A program made the translations under genes and the position numbers. Shown here one piece after another: positions 45,918-54,803 of a stretch of 64,000 nt of DNA. The stretch lies in assembly GCA_011049715.1 (NCBI GenBank), contig DRHF01000109.1, positions 1 through 64,000 of the forward strand, given 5' to 3'. The notes beneath the pieces are model-generated. The model did not search any database. It was not told the DNA's origin and saw only the letters and a list, made by a program, of their open reading frames with translations. Numbering within the stretch: position 1 is the first letter of the stretch; each line of letters opens with the position of its first letter. The DNA is from Desulfobacterales bacterium (GTDB lineage Bacteria > Desulfobacterota > Desulfobacteria > Desulfobacterales > UBA2156).

Positions 45918-45983
45918 CTGCCCGAGCTACCCCAGTGAAATACGCTACGCTGTCACTGACGTGAATTTCACGGGGCAGGCGGA
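45918..45983. repeat. Hairpin repeat, copy 2 (inverted relative to copy 1)
   Basis: CTGCCC...CCCCAGTGAAAT and ATTTCACGGGGCAG form an imperfect inverted repeat. The periodic motif CCGCTAAG/GCGCAAAGG occurs on both sides (about 45888 and 45988). The 533-bp gap 45695-46227 has no convincing gene. Confidence 0.5.
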
Positions 45984-46227
45984 GCAGGCGCAAAGGGGGC
46001 TTTTTGTTGGTGAATCAAATGAAAACAATAAATCAGCACTCTTCCCTTTTGTTCTACAAGGTGTGGGCTCTTTTGGGCAGGAGGCTTGGATTTGGTCAAA
46101 AAAGCGCATTTTTAAAAGGTCTCAAATACAAGATGCTGTTTATTGATCGATCAGAAATGCAGACATAGCTCCGCCCCTTAAGTTAAATAGGCATAGTTGA
46201 TGTAACTTATTGATATATCTATTTAAT

Positions 46228-46821
46228 TTATGAGTGTAGGGCAATAGGTTTTTTTAAGGGCTTCCCGATTCCGCTATGTTTCTTTGCTTCCCAGATCAAC
46301 AGCCATGGTCGATTTTTCATCTTTGCATGAAAACTTTCGAACTCGTCTTTTCCCAGCACCAAAGATCGTATCTTACGTTTGATGTATCGTTCAGTTTTTC
46401 TGCTCAAATCGTTAAGATGATATTCGTCGATATCCCCAACCAACAAGAGATCGATGATGCCAGTATCTTTACCCTCTGCATAGTCATCGATCAGATACGC
46501 CCGTTCGAGATCGCCCAGTCTCATTACGATGCTGTCTATCACCTGATCGATCCCCATCACCTTGCTGACCATCGATTTAAGTTCCGGAAAAAGGGAGTGT
46601 TTCGTATTGGCCATATAATAGATCTGCCGACCGTTTTTCTCAGATTTGAGCAGATCGGTCTTCGTCAATTGGTTAAGTTCTTCACGCACGGAATTGGTAG
46701 AAACGTCAAATTCCTTGGCCAATTCTCTCAAATAAGACTTGGCCTGCGGATTAAAGAAAAGGCGGATCAGCAGTTTAATCCTTGTCTTTGAAGCGATAAG
46801 ACCTGATAAAAGATTGTCCAA
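46228..46821 (-). CDS. Winged-helix regulator with nucleotidyltransferase-like C-terminal domain
   Basis: 197 residues. The N-terminal winged helix (5-75) includes SKTRIKLLIRLFFNPQAKSY and ELAKEFDVSTNSVREELNQL. The C-terminal half contains DTGIIDLLLVGDIDEYHL, resembling the strand with the two Asp of a minimal nucleotidyltransferase fold but without the usual GSxxxG motif, so it is probably non-catalytic. Proteins of this type are often found at polysaccharide loci. An inverted repeat over its own -10 box (46836-46854) suggests autoregulation. Confidence 0.78.
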   Translation of the reverse strand: MDNLLSGLIASKTRIKLLIRLFFNPQAKSYLRELAKEFDVSTNSVREELNQLTKTDLLKSEKNGRQIYYMANTKHSLFPELKSMVSKVMGIDQVIDSIVMRLGDLERAYLIDDYAEGKDTGIIDLLLVGDIDEYHLNDLSRKTERYIKRKIRSLVLGKDEFESFHAKMKNRPWLLIWEAKKHSGIGKPLKKPIALHS

Positions 46822-46835
46822 TATGTTTACCTTTT

Positions 46836-46879
46836 TGAGTAGTTTTATTACTCATAATATGATCATAATTCTGTGTCAA
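46836..46879 (-). promoter_or_regulatory. Promoter and candidate operator of the winged-helix gene
   Basis: On the minus strand TTGACA (46879-46874) is followed after 17 nt by TATGAG (46856-46851). The palindrome TGAGTA-7 nt-TACTCA (46836-46854) overlaps the -10 box and ends 15 nt before the start codon. This is the expected layout for an autorepressor site. The rest of 46855-47212 shows no gene. Confidence 0.5.
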
Positions 46880-47212
46880 GATTTTTTTTGATAAAATTGA
46901 ATTTTCGGGTGAATTTTAACCTTTTCCAAAAGGTGGGTTATAATTGAGTATTGAAAAGATTAATCGAGACTTCTTTGAATTGTATTTGGTTCCATTGCAC
47001 ACCCCGTTCACAAGCCTCTTTATCTGTTTGGCGTTGGCACAACTTTTTCATTCCTTGACAAAAAAGACAGCCCTTTAATATCTTTATTCAGGGTGTATGG
47101 CCCACTTTATATTAGATTTTTTTTAACGCACTATCGGTGGTTTCAGCCCGACAAGAGAAGTGGTTATAGAAAAAAAGATCTGATTTAAGCCGAAATAGCG
47201 CGTGTATGCTTC

Positions 47213-47596
47213 TCAGTTGATATCTGTCAAACGGGTAATTCGAATTGTTGAACCGTTTGATACGGCTTTGAGCGGTTCTGTATCATCGATGACTTGCCCG
47301 ACAATATTGACCGGGCTGTACGCCCTTGGTTTTTCACCGGTGCTGACCGGGGTGCGCCCAAAAAAAATGCAAAGTGCACTGCCGACCGGCCAGTAGGCCA
47401 GGGTCCCGACTTCAACCTCCTCCCGGGCATCCGATGCCTGGTCAGCGGAAACGGGGATATCAAAATAGATCTCCTCTCCCCAGACATTTACCGTCCCTTC
47501 AATCGGCAGAGCTTCGGATATCTTTTGCGCTGTTTCGGAATCATTGAGTTCGGCTAAAAACGACACACCTTCCACTGAAATGGTGATTTGATTCAT
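47213..47596 (-). CDS. Cyclophilin-like fold protein (TM1367-like)
   Basis: 127 residues. ITISVEGVSFLAELNDSETA, LPIEGTVNVWGEEIYFDIPV, VEVGTLAYWPVGSALCIFFGRTP and SPVNIVGQVIDD are the strands of the TM1367-like cyclophilin-like family, small beta-barrel proteins of unknown function. No signal peptide. GAGGGA precedes the ATG. It is divergent from iorA. Confidence 0.85.
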   Translation of the reverse strand: MNQITISVEGVSFLAELNDSETAQKISEALPIEGTVNVWGEEIYFDIPVSADQASDAREEVEVGTLAYWPVGSALCIFFGRTPVSTGEKPRAYSPVNIVGQVIDDTEPLKAVSNGSTIRITRLTDIN

Positions 47597-47851
47597 TTTT
47601 TTTCCCTCATAATTGGTTTAAAATGGGTTAAACTTGAATATTGCATGAAAATTTTTCGATACCTTGATCTCCGATTCGTAATTACGGTAACATATATTCA
47701 GGCAAACAAAAAGCATTTCACCGCCCGTTCGCTTCGCTCCCTCAAGACACAAAGAACGCTGAGAGGGTCTTTCTTTTATCCATCAATATAGTTCGAGGTT
47801 TAAGTTATTAATTAAGCTATTGAGACAATTCCAGAATCGATCCATTTTTGC

Positions 47852-47880
47852 TTGACTATGAAAAAATGTAGCTGTAATGT
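47852..47880 (+). promoter_or_regulatory. Possible promoter for the iorAB operon
   Basis: TTGACT (47852-47857) and, 17 nt later, TAATGT (47875-47880), about 40 nt upstream of the iorA ATG. The -10 is poor. The direct repeat TGTAGCTGTAATGTAGCT covers it. Weak prediction; the rest of 47597-47851 holds no gene. Confidence 0.25.
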
Positions 47881-47919
47881 AGCTTCTATTTCGATTCGCA
47901 AACCAAAAAGGATACAGTT

Positions 47920-49773
47920 ATGCACAAATTACTTCAGGATCATCCGGGCCAAAAAATACTTCTTCTCGGGAATGAATCGATTGCTCGAGGAGCGATCGAG
48001 GCAGGTGTTGCGGTGGCGACCACCTATCCGGGAACACCATCCTCTGAAATCTCGATGAACTTTTTCCAGGTGGCACAGGAAAGCGACCTCTATTTTGAAT
48101 ACAGCACCAATGAAAAGGTCGCGCTCGAGGTGGCGGCAGCAGCGGCAAACACCGGCGTCCGCAGCATGTGCGTGATGAAGCACGTTGGGGTCAATGTGGC
48201 CGCTGACCCGCTGTTGACGCTCGCCTATATCGGCGTCAAGGCGGGCTTGGTGCTGCTAACAGCAGATGATCCGTATATGTTTTCGAGCCAGAACGAACAG
48301 GACAACCGGTATTACGGAAAGCTGGCCGGGCTTCCGGTGATCGAACCCTCTTCCGTTGAGGAAGCAAAGGAAATGGTTCCATACGCCTTTGACCTCTCAG
48401 AGACCCTCGGAGAGCCGGTCATCATGAGAACCACCACGCGGATCAATCACTCCACCGGTCCCGTTGTCCTGGGAAAAATCAAAAAGATCAACTCCAAGGG
48501 CAATTACACAAAGGATCCTTTTAACCAGGTTCCGATTCCAGCGGTGGCCAGAAAACTGCATAAAAGGTTGTTGGACAATCTTGAAAAAGCCGAAAAAATC
48601 GCCGAAAATTCTCCCCATAATTTTATCATCGGGACTGGCGCCTGGGGGATCGTATGCAACGGGGTCAGCTATAATTATGTTCGTGATGCTGTAAGGGATC
48701 TGGGGATTAAAACAGAAAGCAAAATACTTCGCATCGGCTTTTCACACCCCCTCCCCCTTCGTTTGATCAAGGATTTCTTAAAAGGATGCGAAAAGGTGCT
48801 GGTGGTCGAAGAAGGCGAGCCGTTTATGGAGGAGACTTTGAAGGCTTTTGCCCAGGAGGAGGGGTTGACGCTGAAAATTAACGGGAAAGGGGAAGGTCTT
48901 TTCACGCGACTCTATGAGTTCAACCCCGGGCAGGTGAGGCAATCGATCGCAACATATTACGGTATCGATTATACACCAAAAGCGCTCCTCGATCTTTCCG
49001 ACATTCCGGAAATTCCACAGCGGCCGCCAAACCTCTGTCCCGGGTGTTCCCACCGGGCCACCTACCATGAAGTGAAGATGGCGGCCAAGGGCATGGAAAC
49101 CATTTATCCAACCGACATCGGATGCTATACCCTCGGCATTCTCCCTCCGCTCTCCATGGCAGATTTTCTATTATGCATGGGCTCTTCTGTGGGCACATCA
49201 TGCGGTTTTTCAAAAACCACGGATAAGAAAGTCATCGCTTTTATCGGGGATTCCACTTTCTTTCATTCCGGAATATCCGGTTTGGTTAATGCCGTCTTCA
49301 ACAACCATAACTTTACACTGGTCATCCTGGATAACGGCACGACGGCCATGACCGGGCATCAGCCCAATCCGGGTGTCGATATGAACATTTTGAATCTCAG
49401 CAGATATGGCCGTGTCTCCATAGAAGCGGTGGTTCGGGGAATCGGGGTATCCCATGTCACCACCATCAAACCGTACAAGGTGAAAAAAAGCATCGAAGCC
49501 ATACGGGAAGCCTTGAATTATAATGGGGTTTCCGTGGTCATTGCCGAGGAAATATGTGTTCTGTATGCAAAACAACTTAAAATAGCGAAGGGAAAACCGT
49601 TTGAGGTCACTGGAAAATGTAAAAATCACAGAAACTGTTTGAATGAGATTGCATGTCCTGCGTTTTATATAAGGAACGATCAGGTGAAAATCGATCCTGA
49701 CCTCTGCACCGGTTGCGCGGTCTGCGCGCAGATCTGCCCGGAAAATGCAATTTTACCCATAAAAGCAAAATGA
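47920..49773 (+). CDS. iorA: Indolepyruvate:ferredoxin oxidoreductase alpha subunit
   Basis: 617 residues. The N-terminal pyrimidine domain has ATTYPGTPSSEISMNFFQ; the TPP-binding part in the second half has CPGCSHRATYHEVK, TDIGCYTLGILPP and FIGDSTFFHSGISGLVNA, with DNGTTAMTGHQPNPG. The C terminus holds two Cys clusters (CKNHRNCLNEIACPAF and CTGCAVCAQICP) for 4Fe-4S clusters. With IorB it oxidises aryl pyruvates from Trp, Phe and Tyr to aryl-acetyl-CoA, reducing ferredoxin. It heads the operon iorA-iorB-paaK. Confidence 0.96.
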   Translation: MHKLLQDHPGQKILLLGNESIARGAIEAGVAVATTYPGTPSSEISMNFFQVAQESDLYFEYSTNEKVALEVAAAAANTGVRSMCVMKHVGVNVAADPLLTLAYIGVKAGLVLLTADDPYMFSSQNEQDNRYYGKLAGLPVIEPSSVEEAKEMVPYAFDLSETLGEPVIMRTTTRINHSTGPVVLGKIKKINSKGNYTKDPFNQVPIPAVARKLHKRLLDNLEKAEKIAENSPHNFIIGTGAWGIVCNGVSYNYVRDAVRDLGIKTESKILRIGFSHPLPLRLIKDFLKGCEKVLVVEEGEPFMEETLKAFAQEEGLTLKINGKGEGLFTRLYEFNPGQVRQSIATYYGIDYTPKALLDLSDIPEIPQRPPNLCPGCSHRATYHEVKMAAKGMETIYPTDIGCYTLGILPPLSMADFLLCMGSSVGTSCGFSKTTDKKVIAFIGDSTFFHSGISGLVNAVFNNHNFTLVILDNGTTAMTGHQPNPGVDMNILNLSRYGRVSIEAVVRGIGVSHVTTIKPYKVKKSIEAIREALNYNGVSVVIAEEICVLYAKQLKIAKGKPFEVTGKCKNHRNCLNEIACPAFYIRNDQVKIDPDLCTGCAVCAQICPENAILPIKAK

Positions 49774-49792
49774 AAAAGACGGGACTTTTATA

Positions 49793-50404
49793 ATGAAAAC
49801 AACCAGAGTGATTATTGTAGCAGTGGGTGGGCAGGGAAACCTTCTGGCATCCAGGGTGTTGGGCGAAGCCGCATTGATTGCGGATGTTCCGGTTCGAATG
49901 AGCGAAATCCATGGGATGGCCCAGCGGGGCGGGGTGGTGGAATCTTCCATCGTGTTTGGAGATTCGGAAAGCACGATCATCTCAGACGGTGAAGCGGATG
50001 TGCTGGTTGGATTTGAACCTTCGGAAACCCTTAGGGCCGTTAATAAATGCAATTCAAAAACCATCGTGATCACCAACCTTTCACCCCTGGTGCCGTTTAC
50101 GGTCAGCATCGGAAAGGGCGTCTACCCGGACCTCGACGTTTTGCAAAAGTTAATCCAGGAAAAGGCCGCAAATCTTATCGCCTTCAACGCAACAACCCTT
50201 GCCAGGGAGGCCGGGAATGTGATGGCCGTCAACATGGTGCTCCTTGGGGCACTGATTCAAACAAAAACCCTCCCCCTCTCGTCGGATCATGTGAAAGAAG
50301 CGATCAGAACCCGGACAAAAAAAGACTTTGTTCAAATCAATGTAACGGCCTTTGATCTTGGCTATTCCGCCGCCCAGGCAGTGTCTAAGACTGAAAATGC
50401 CTAA
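49793..50404 (+). CDS. iorB: Indolepyruvate:ferredoxin oxidoreductase beta subunit
   Basis: 203 residues, the gamma-type domain of 2-oxoacid oxidoreductases. VIIVAVGGQGNLLASRVLGEA, MSEIHGMAQRGGVVESSIVF, and GEADVLVGFEPSETLRA are diagnostic. It begins 19 bp after iorA and ends 17 bp before paaK. It is the partner subunit of IorA. Confidence 0.95.
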   Translation: MKTTRVIIVAVGGQGNLLASRVLGEAALIADVPVRMSEIHGMAQRGGVVESSIVFGDSESTIISDGEADVLVGFEPSETLRAVNKCNSKTIVITNLSPLVPFTVSIGKGVYPDLDVLQKLIQEKAANLIAFNATTLAREAGNVMAVNMVLLGALIQTKTLPLSSDHVKEAIRTRTKKDFVQINVTAFDLGYSAAQAVSKTENA

Positions 50405-50421
50405 ATTTAAGGAGGTAAGTT

Positions 50422-51723
50422 ATGCCCTGGAATGATACCTACGAATGCATGCCGGTTGAAGCGCTTGAAAAATTTCAGGTAGAAAAGCTCAGAGAGACCC
50501 TGTCCTGGGTGCATGAAAAAGTTCCGTTCTACCGGAAAAAACTGGATGAAGCCGGTGTAACTCCCGGAGACATTCAACATTTGGAAGATTTATCCAAACT
50601 CCCGGTGACGGTCAAAAACGACATGAGAGACAACTATCCTTTTGGTCTTTGCGCCGTCCCGATGGAGAAGCTGGTTCGGGTCCATGCCTCTTCAGGCACC
50701 ACAGGAAAGCCAATAACCGGCCCGTATACTGCCGAAGATCTGGATCTGTGGACCGAATGCATGGCCAGAAATCTTTGGGCAGCTGGAATTCGGAGAGAAG
50801 ATATCGTCCAAAATACCTATGGATACGGGCTGTTCACCGGTGGGCTCGGTTTTCACCAGGGGGCCAATAAGATCGGGTGCATCGTTGTTCCAGCCAGTTC
50901 GGGTATGACCGAGCGGCAGGTCACCCTGATGCAGGATTTCGGAACCACTGCCCTGTTTTGCACCCCTTCTTATGCGTTGACCATCGTCGAACAAGCTGAA
51001 GAAATGCATATCGATATCAAGAAACTGCCTCTGAAAGTGGGTATTTTCGGCGCGGAACCATGGACAAAGGGGATCCGTCTGGAAATTGAGGAACGAATGG
51101 GGATAAAGGCCCTGGAAGCTTACGGTCTGACTGAAATCGGCGGACCCGGGGTATCGTTTGACTGTGAAGCACAGGAAGGCCTCCATATCAACGAGGACCA
51201 CTTTATTCCGGAAATCGTAGACCCTGTCACCCTTCAACCCCTCCCTTTAGGAGAAAGAGGTGAACTCATTTTCACATCGATCCAGCGACGGGCCATGCCG
51301 ATGATTCGGTATCGCACCAAGGACATCACACGGCTTTACCGTGAGCCGTGCGCCTGCGGGAGGACCCTGATTAAGATGGACAAAGTGACCGGGCGTTCCG
51401 ATGATATGCTCATCATCAGTGGCGTCAATGTTTTCCCCTCCCAGATCGAATCGCTTCTGCTCGATATCGACGAGGTGGAGCCCCAGTATGTGATCGTCGT
51501 AAAAAAGAAGGGGCGCCTCGATCATCTCTCCGTCAAAGTCGAGGGGAAAAGCGAGGTTTATGAAACCGGCGCAGAAAAGAGGGGGCAAGTGGAAGAAAAA
51601 ATCGCACATCACATCAAGGGGATGATGGGGATCGGCGTCGAAATTGAACTGGTTGAACCAAAATCGATTGCCCGAAGCGAAGGGAAAGCATTGCGGGTTA
51701 TCGACGAAAGACCAAAAGATTAA
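50422..51723 (+). CDS. paaK: Phenylacetate-CoA ligase
   Basis: 433 residues, AMP-forming ligase. Motifs: VRVHASSGTTGKPITGPYT (nucleotide loop), EAYGLTEIGGPGVSFDC, MIRYRTKDITRLY, CACGRTLIKMDKVTGRSDDM and LIISGVNVFPSQIESLLL. AAGGAGG sits just before the ATG. Next to IorAB it can interconvert arylacetates and their CoA esters, with ATP consumption in the ligase direction. Such iorAB-paaK operons are known in anaerobic amino-acid degraders. Confidence 0.95.
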   Translation: MPWNDTYECMPVEALEKFQVEKLRETLSWVHEKVPFYRKKLDEAGVTPGDIQHLEDLSKLPVTVKNDMRDNYPFGLCAVPMEKLVRVHASSGTTGKPITGPYTAEDLDLWTECMARNLWAAGIRREDIVQNTYGYGLFTGGLGFHQGANKIGCIVVPASSGMTERQVTLMQDFGTTALFCTPSYALTIVEQAEEMHIDIKKLPLKVGIFGAEPWTKGIRLEIEERMGIKALEAYGLTEIGGPGVSFDCEAQEGLHINEDHFIPEIVDPVTLQPLPLGERGELIFTSIQRRAMPMIRYRTKDITRLYREPCACGRTLIKMDKVTGRSDDMLIISGVNVFPSQIESLLLDIDEVEPQYVIVVKKKGRLDHLSVKVEGKSEVYETGAEKRGQVEEKIAHHIKGMMGIGVEIELVEPKSIARSEGKALRVIDERPKD

Positions 51724-51729
51724 GGCGCC

Positions 51730-53751
51730 ATGCAAGCTGAAGACCCCAGAACCCACCGGGACCGATACCGGGTCTTTATCGAGGATGTTGCCGATGGGTT
51801 TTACGAAACCAATTTAAGAGGGGATTTTACATTTTTTAACGATGCCCTATGCCGGATTTTTGGTTACTCGAGGGAGGAGATTAAGGATCGAAATTTCCGA
51901 AAATTCATGAACAAAAAAAATGCTGAGCTCGCCTATGAGAGTGTCAACTCGGTATATAGAACCGGCAAAAGCATTACCAATATCATATGGCAGATTATTC
52001 ACAAGGATGGGGAGACGCGGATCCTTGAAATTTCTTCCAACCCAATATTTGATAAAAGCGGTAAAATAGATGGGTTCCGGGGAATTGCACGGGATGTCAC
52101 CCGGGAAAAACGGGCCGACCGGACAAATCATGCGCTGTTTCGCATCGCCATGGCGCTTTATCGTTTCAGGGGCCTCGATGAGCGTCTCGAATATATCGTC
52201 AAAGAGGTGAAAGACCTCATCGGACTCGAGGGTGCATCGATCATCCTCATCGACGATAAAAAAAATGAATTCTTCTTTCGGGCGGCCGGTTATGACAATA
52301 CCGAAATCAGCGAAAAGATAAAAGGAGTCCGGTTTCCGCTGGACAAAGGCGTAGCTGGAAGAGTGTACAGAACCGGCCGGCCGGTGATTGTTCCCGATAC
52401 CTCTAAAAGCCCCGACTTCTTCAACCAGGTGGACGTTCAATCCAATTATCAAACCCGAAACATGATTGATGTTCCGATCTCGACCTATGATCGAATGATC
52501 GGTATCCTCTGCGCGGTCAATAAGAAAGAGGGTGAATTTGACCAGACAGACCTGGAACTGATGAGCACCATTGCGAACACGGTGGCCTTTCCGATTGAAA
52601 ATGCCAGTATCAATGAAGCGCTCAATCGTTCCTATGAGGAAGTCAAGAGCTTGAACCGGGCGAAAGACAAGGTAATTCACCATCTCTCCCACGAGCTGAA
52701 AACACCCGTCTCCATCCTTTCCGCCTCATTGAGCCTTTTAAATGCCAAGCTTTCTTCCCACAAGGACAAGAGCTGGAAGCGAATCATGGAACGGGCGCAA
52801 CGGAACCTGAACCGGATCCTCGAGATGCAGTATGAAATTGAGGATATTTTGAGAGAGGGAAAATATCAGACGTATTATCTGCTCTCCTCTTTGCTCGATG
52901 CCTGTGTGGATGAACTGGAGGTTCTGTTTGAGTCCGAAGTTTGGAAGATGGGTAAAGACGTCAAGGGGCTCGCCGATGCCGGAATTGATGGAATCTTGGG
53001 AAAAATTCGTCAAAAGGTGGAAGAACTCTTCGGCCCCCGGGAATCCGTCTCCGAATTGATCGAACCCAATAAATTTGTTGAAACCCGGGTCAACGGTCTC
53101 CGGCCCCGATTTGCCCATCGAACTTGCCGGCTGATCACCCGGTTTGAACCGACATCATCGATCTGGATACCGCCGGATGTTCTTAAAAAGGTTGTTGAAG
53201 GCCTCATACGCAATGCGGTTGAAAACACACCGGACAACGGCCGAATAGAAGTGACGGTACGAGAAGGAAAAAAGGGACCCGAATTTGAAGTCAAGGATTA
53301 CGGCGTCGGGATAACCCCTGAAAAGCAACGCCTTATCTTTGAAAACAACTTTATTACTTACGAAACCATGCAGTACTCTACTCGAAACCCTTATGATTTC
53401 AACGCCGGTGGAAAAGGCTTCGACCTGCTGAGGATGAAAATTTTTTCCGAACGGTACAATTTCAAAATCCGGATGTCGTCGAAACGGTGCGGTTACATCC
53501 CCCGTGATGAGGACATCTGCCCGGGAAATATTGAGCTGTGTGAACAGTGCAGGAGAGAAAAAGATTGCCCCCATTCAGGTGGAACCACGATGACCGTTCA
53601 GTTCTTACCGGCGGATCAGTACGCCTTGGATCGAACAACAGATGAAAAAACAGAAGATATTATGGACAAAAAAAATGACAACAGACAGCAAGAGCCAAAA
53701 AAAACATCCAAAAAAATCAGATTCGCCAGAACGCTTCTTCCAGGAGATTAA
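51730..53751 (+). CDS. PAS-GAF sensor histidine kinase with Cys-rich insert
   Basis: 673 residues, no membrane helix, so cytoplasmic. PAS (about 12-130), GAF (about 145-300, with GVAGRVYRTGRPVIVPD), HisKA with the phosphoacceptor His in HHLSHELKTPVS (about 321), a long linker, then HATPase: N box GLIRNAVENTPDNG, G1 VKDYGVGITPEKQ, G2 GGKGFDLLRMK. At about 586-614 the ATPase domain carries five Cys in the pattern C-x9-C-x6-C-x2-C-x5-C (within CGYIPRDEDIC and CEQCRREKDC), which looks like a metal or Fe-S site. It starts 6 bp after paaK, so it is probably co-transcribed. No response regulator is adjacent. Confidence 0.88.
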   Translation: MQAEDPRTHRDRYRVFIEDVADGFYETNLRGDFTFFNDALCRIFGYSREEIKDRNFRKFMNKKNAELAYESVNSVYRTGKSITNIIWQIIHKDGETRILEISSNPIFDKSGKIDGFRGIARDVTREKRADRTNHALFRIAMALYRFRGLDERLEYIVKEVKDLIGLEGASIILIDDKKNEFFFRAAGYDNTEISEKIKGVRFPLDKGVAGRVYRTGRPVIVPDTSKSPDFFNQVDVQSNYQTRNMIDVPISTYDRMIGILCAVNKKEGEFDQTDLELMSTIANTVAFPIENASINEALNRSYEEVKSLNRAKDKVIHHLSHELKTPVSILSASLSLLNAKLSSHKDKSWKRIMERAQRNLNRILEMQYEIEDILREGKYQTYYLLSSLLDACVDELEVLFESEVWKMGKDVKGLADAGIDGILGKIRQKVEELFGPRESVSELIEPNKFVETRVNGLRPRFAHRTCRLITRFEPTSSIWIPPDVLKKVVEGLIRNAVENTPDNGRIEVTVREGKKGPEFEVKDYGVGITPEKQRLIFENNFITYETMQYSTRNPYDFNAGGKGFDLLRMKIFSERYNFKIRMSSKRCGYIPRDEDICPGNIELCEQCRREKDCPHSGGTTMTVQFLPADQYALDRTTDEKTEDIMDKKNDNRQQEPKKTSKKIRFARTLLPGD

Positions 53752-54508
53752 TGTCGAGTTTCTGATCCATGAATTGAAGGGTCCTATTTCGATCGTTGAA
53801 ACAGGTCTCCGTTCCCTGCTGGAGAGAAAAGAAAAATACGGGCCCTTGTCCACCCGGCAGGAAAAAACATTGAAACGGGCCGCAAAAAACATCAAAAAGA
53901 CCCGTGAAATGGTCAATGGTTTGCTTGAAATCGGTCGCTCCGAAGCCGGCGCATGCATCTGTTGCCGGTTTCAACCCTCCCGGACCGTCCACGAAGTCGT
54001 TTTGGATGGGCTGGAGACCGCATTGGGGGCTATTTTCGATGAGTCAAAGGAAGATTGGAAAGAGAATGAAATGTATCAATTTTTTTCCGAAAATGGCGTT
54101 TTCCTCGACATTTCGCCACGCGTGAACAACATTGAGATGCTACAGGATGAAACAAAGTTTCGTCAGATCTTCTTGAATCTTGTCACCAACGCCCTTTTCT
54201 ACCGCAAAAAACGGGTTGAAATCAAAATGAGAATGAAAGACGACCAGCTTCTCCTGGAAATTACCGATGACGGACCCGGGATCAAACCCGAACATCACGA
54301 TACCGTTTTTAAACAATACACACAGATCCAAGGCGCCTCATCCGAACTCCAAAGAAAAGGCCATGGACTCGGGCTCGCAGGCGCCCTTATCTTATCACGA
54401 TGCCTCGGTGGTAATATTCAAATCAAAAGCGATAAAGAAAAAGGAACCACTTTTTGCCTGACGCTCCCCATAAGACTGGAAAACAGCGCCCGTTTACTGA
54501 CCCCCTGA
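53642..54508 (+). CDS. Histidine kinase core protein without sensor domain
   Basis: 288 residues from ATG 53642 (ATG 53675 is equally possible; neither has a good ribosome binding site). It overlaps the end of the previous kinase by 77-110 nt in another frame, so translational coupling is likely. H box FLIHELKGPISIVETGLRSL (His about 44), a Cys cluster EAGACICCRF near 100, N box QIFLNLVTNALFYRKK, G1 ITDDGPGIKPEHH, G2 KGHGLGLAGALILSR. No PAS or GAF domain. It may work with the upstream kinase as a pair. Confidence 0.82.
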   Translation: MKKQKILWTKKMTTDSKSQKKHPKKSDSPERFFQEINVEFLIHELKGPISIVETGLRSLLERKEKYGPLSTRQEKTLKRAAKNIKKTREMVNGLLEIGRSEAGACICCRFQPSRTVHEVVLDGLETALGAIFDESKEDWKENEMYQFFSENGVFLDISPRVNNIEMLQDETKFRQIFLNLVTNALFYRKKRVEIKMRMKDDQLLLEITDDGPGIKPEHHDTVFKQYTQIQGASSELQRKGHGLGLAGALILSRCLGGNIQIKSDKEKGTTFCLTLPIRLENSARLLTP

Positions 54509-54624
54509 TCGGTGAACGCCCCCAATCGAGGACATGCACCTCAGCCTACACGGGTTTCGCCTCTTTACTCCGCCGGGATGCGGTATCCTGAGCAGGTGAA
54601 CTGACACTTGTGCCCTGCACTTTA

Positions 54625-54803
54625 GGGTTCGCGCAGAAATAACTTCGCAGAATTGGCGCTTAGATTTGGTTCAGGTTTGGCTGATCCGAGAGCGTAAAAC
54701 CACAGGAATAGCGAGCTATTTCGAGGATTTTGCGAGTGAGGCATCGGTCAAAGATGGGCTGAAGCTAAGATGCTAAAATGTGAAGTTATTTTTGCGCAAA
54801 CCC
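54625..54803. mobile_element. MITE-like element, family B, copy 2 (179 bp)
   Basis: Same length and ends as 17153-17331, with about three differences by eye, flanked by TTA (54622-54624 and 54804-54806). It lies between the tails of convergent genes (kinase and porB). Reading into the element, the porB frame gains GLRKNNFTF and then the stop at 54773-54775. The remaining gap 54509-54621 holds no recognisable feature. Confidence 0.85.

Noticed and set aside
51847-52692. 281-codon minus-strand frame
   Set aside because: Antisense shadow of the PAS-GAF kinase.
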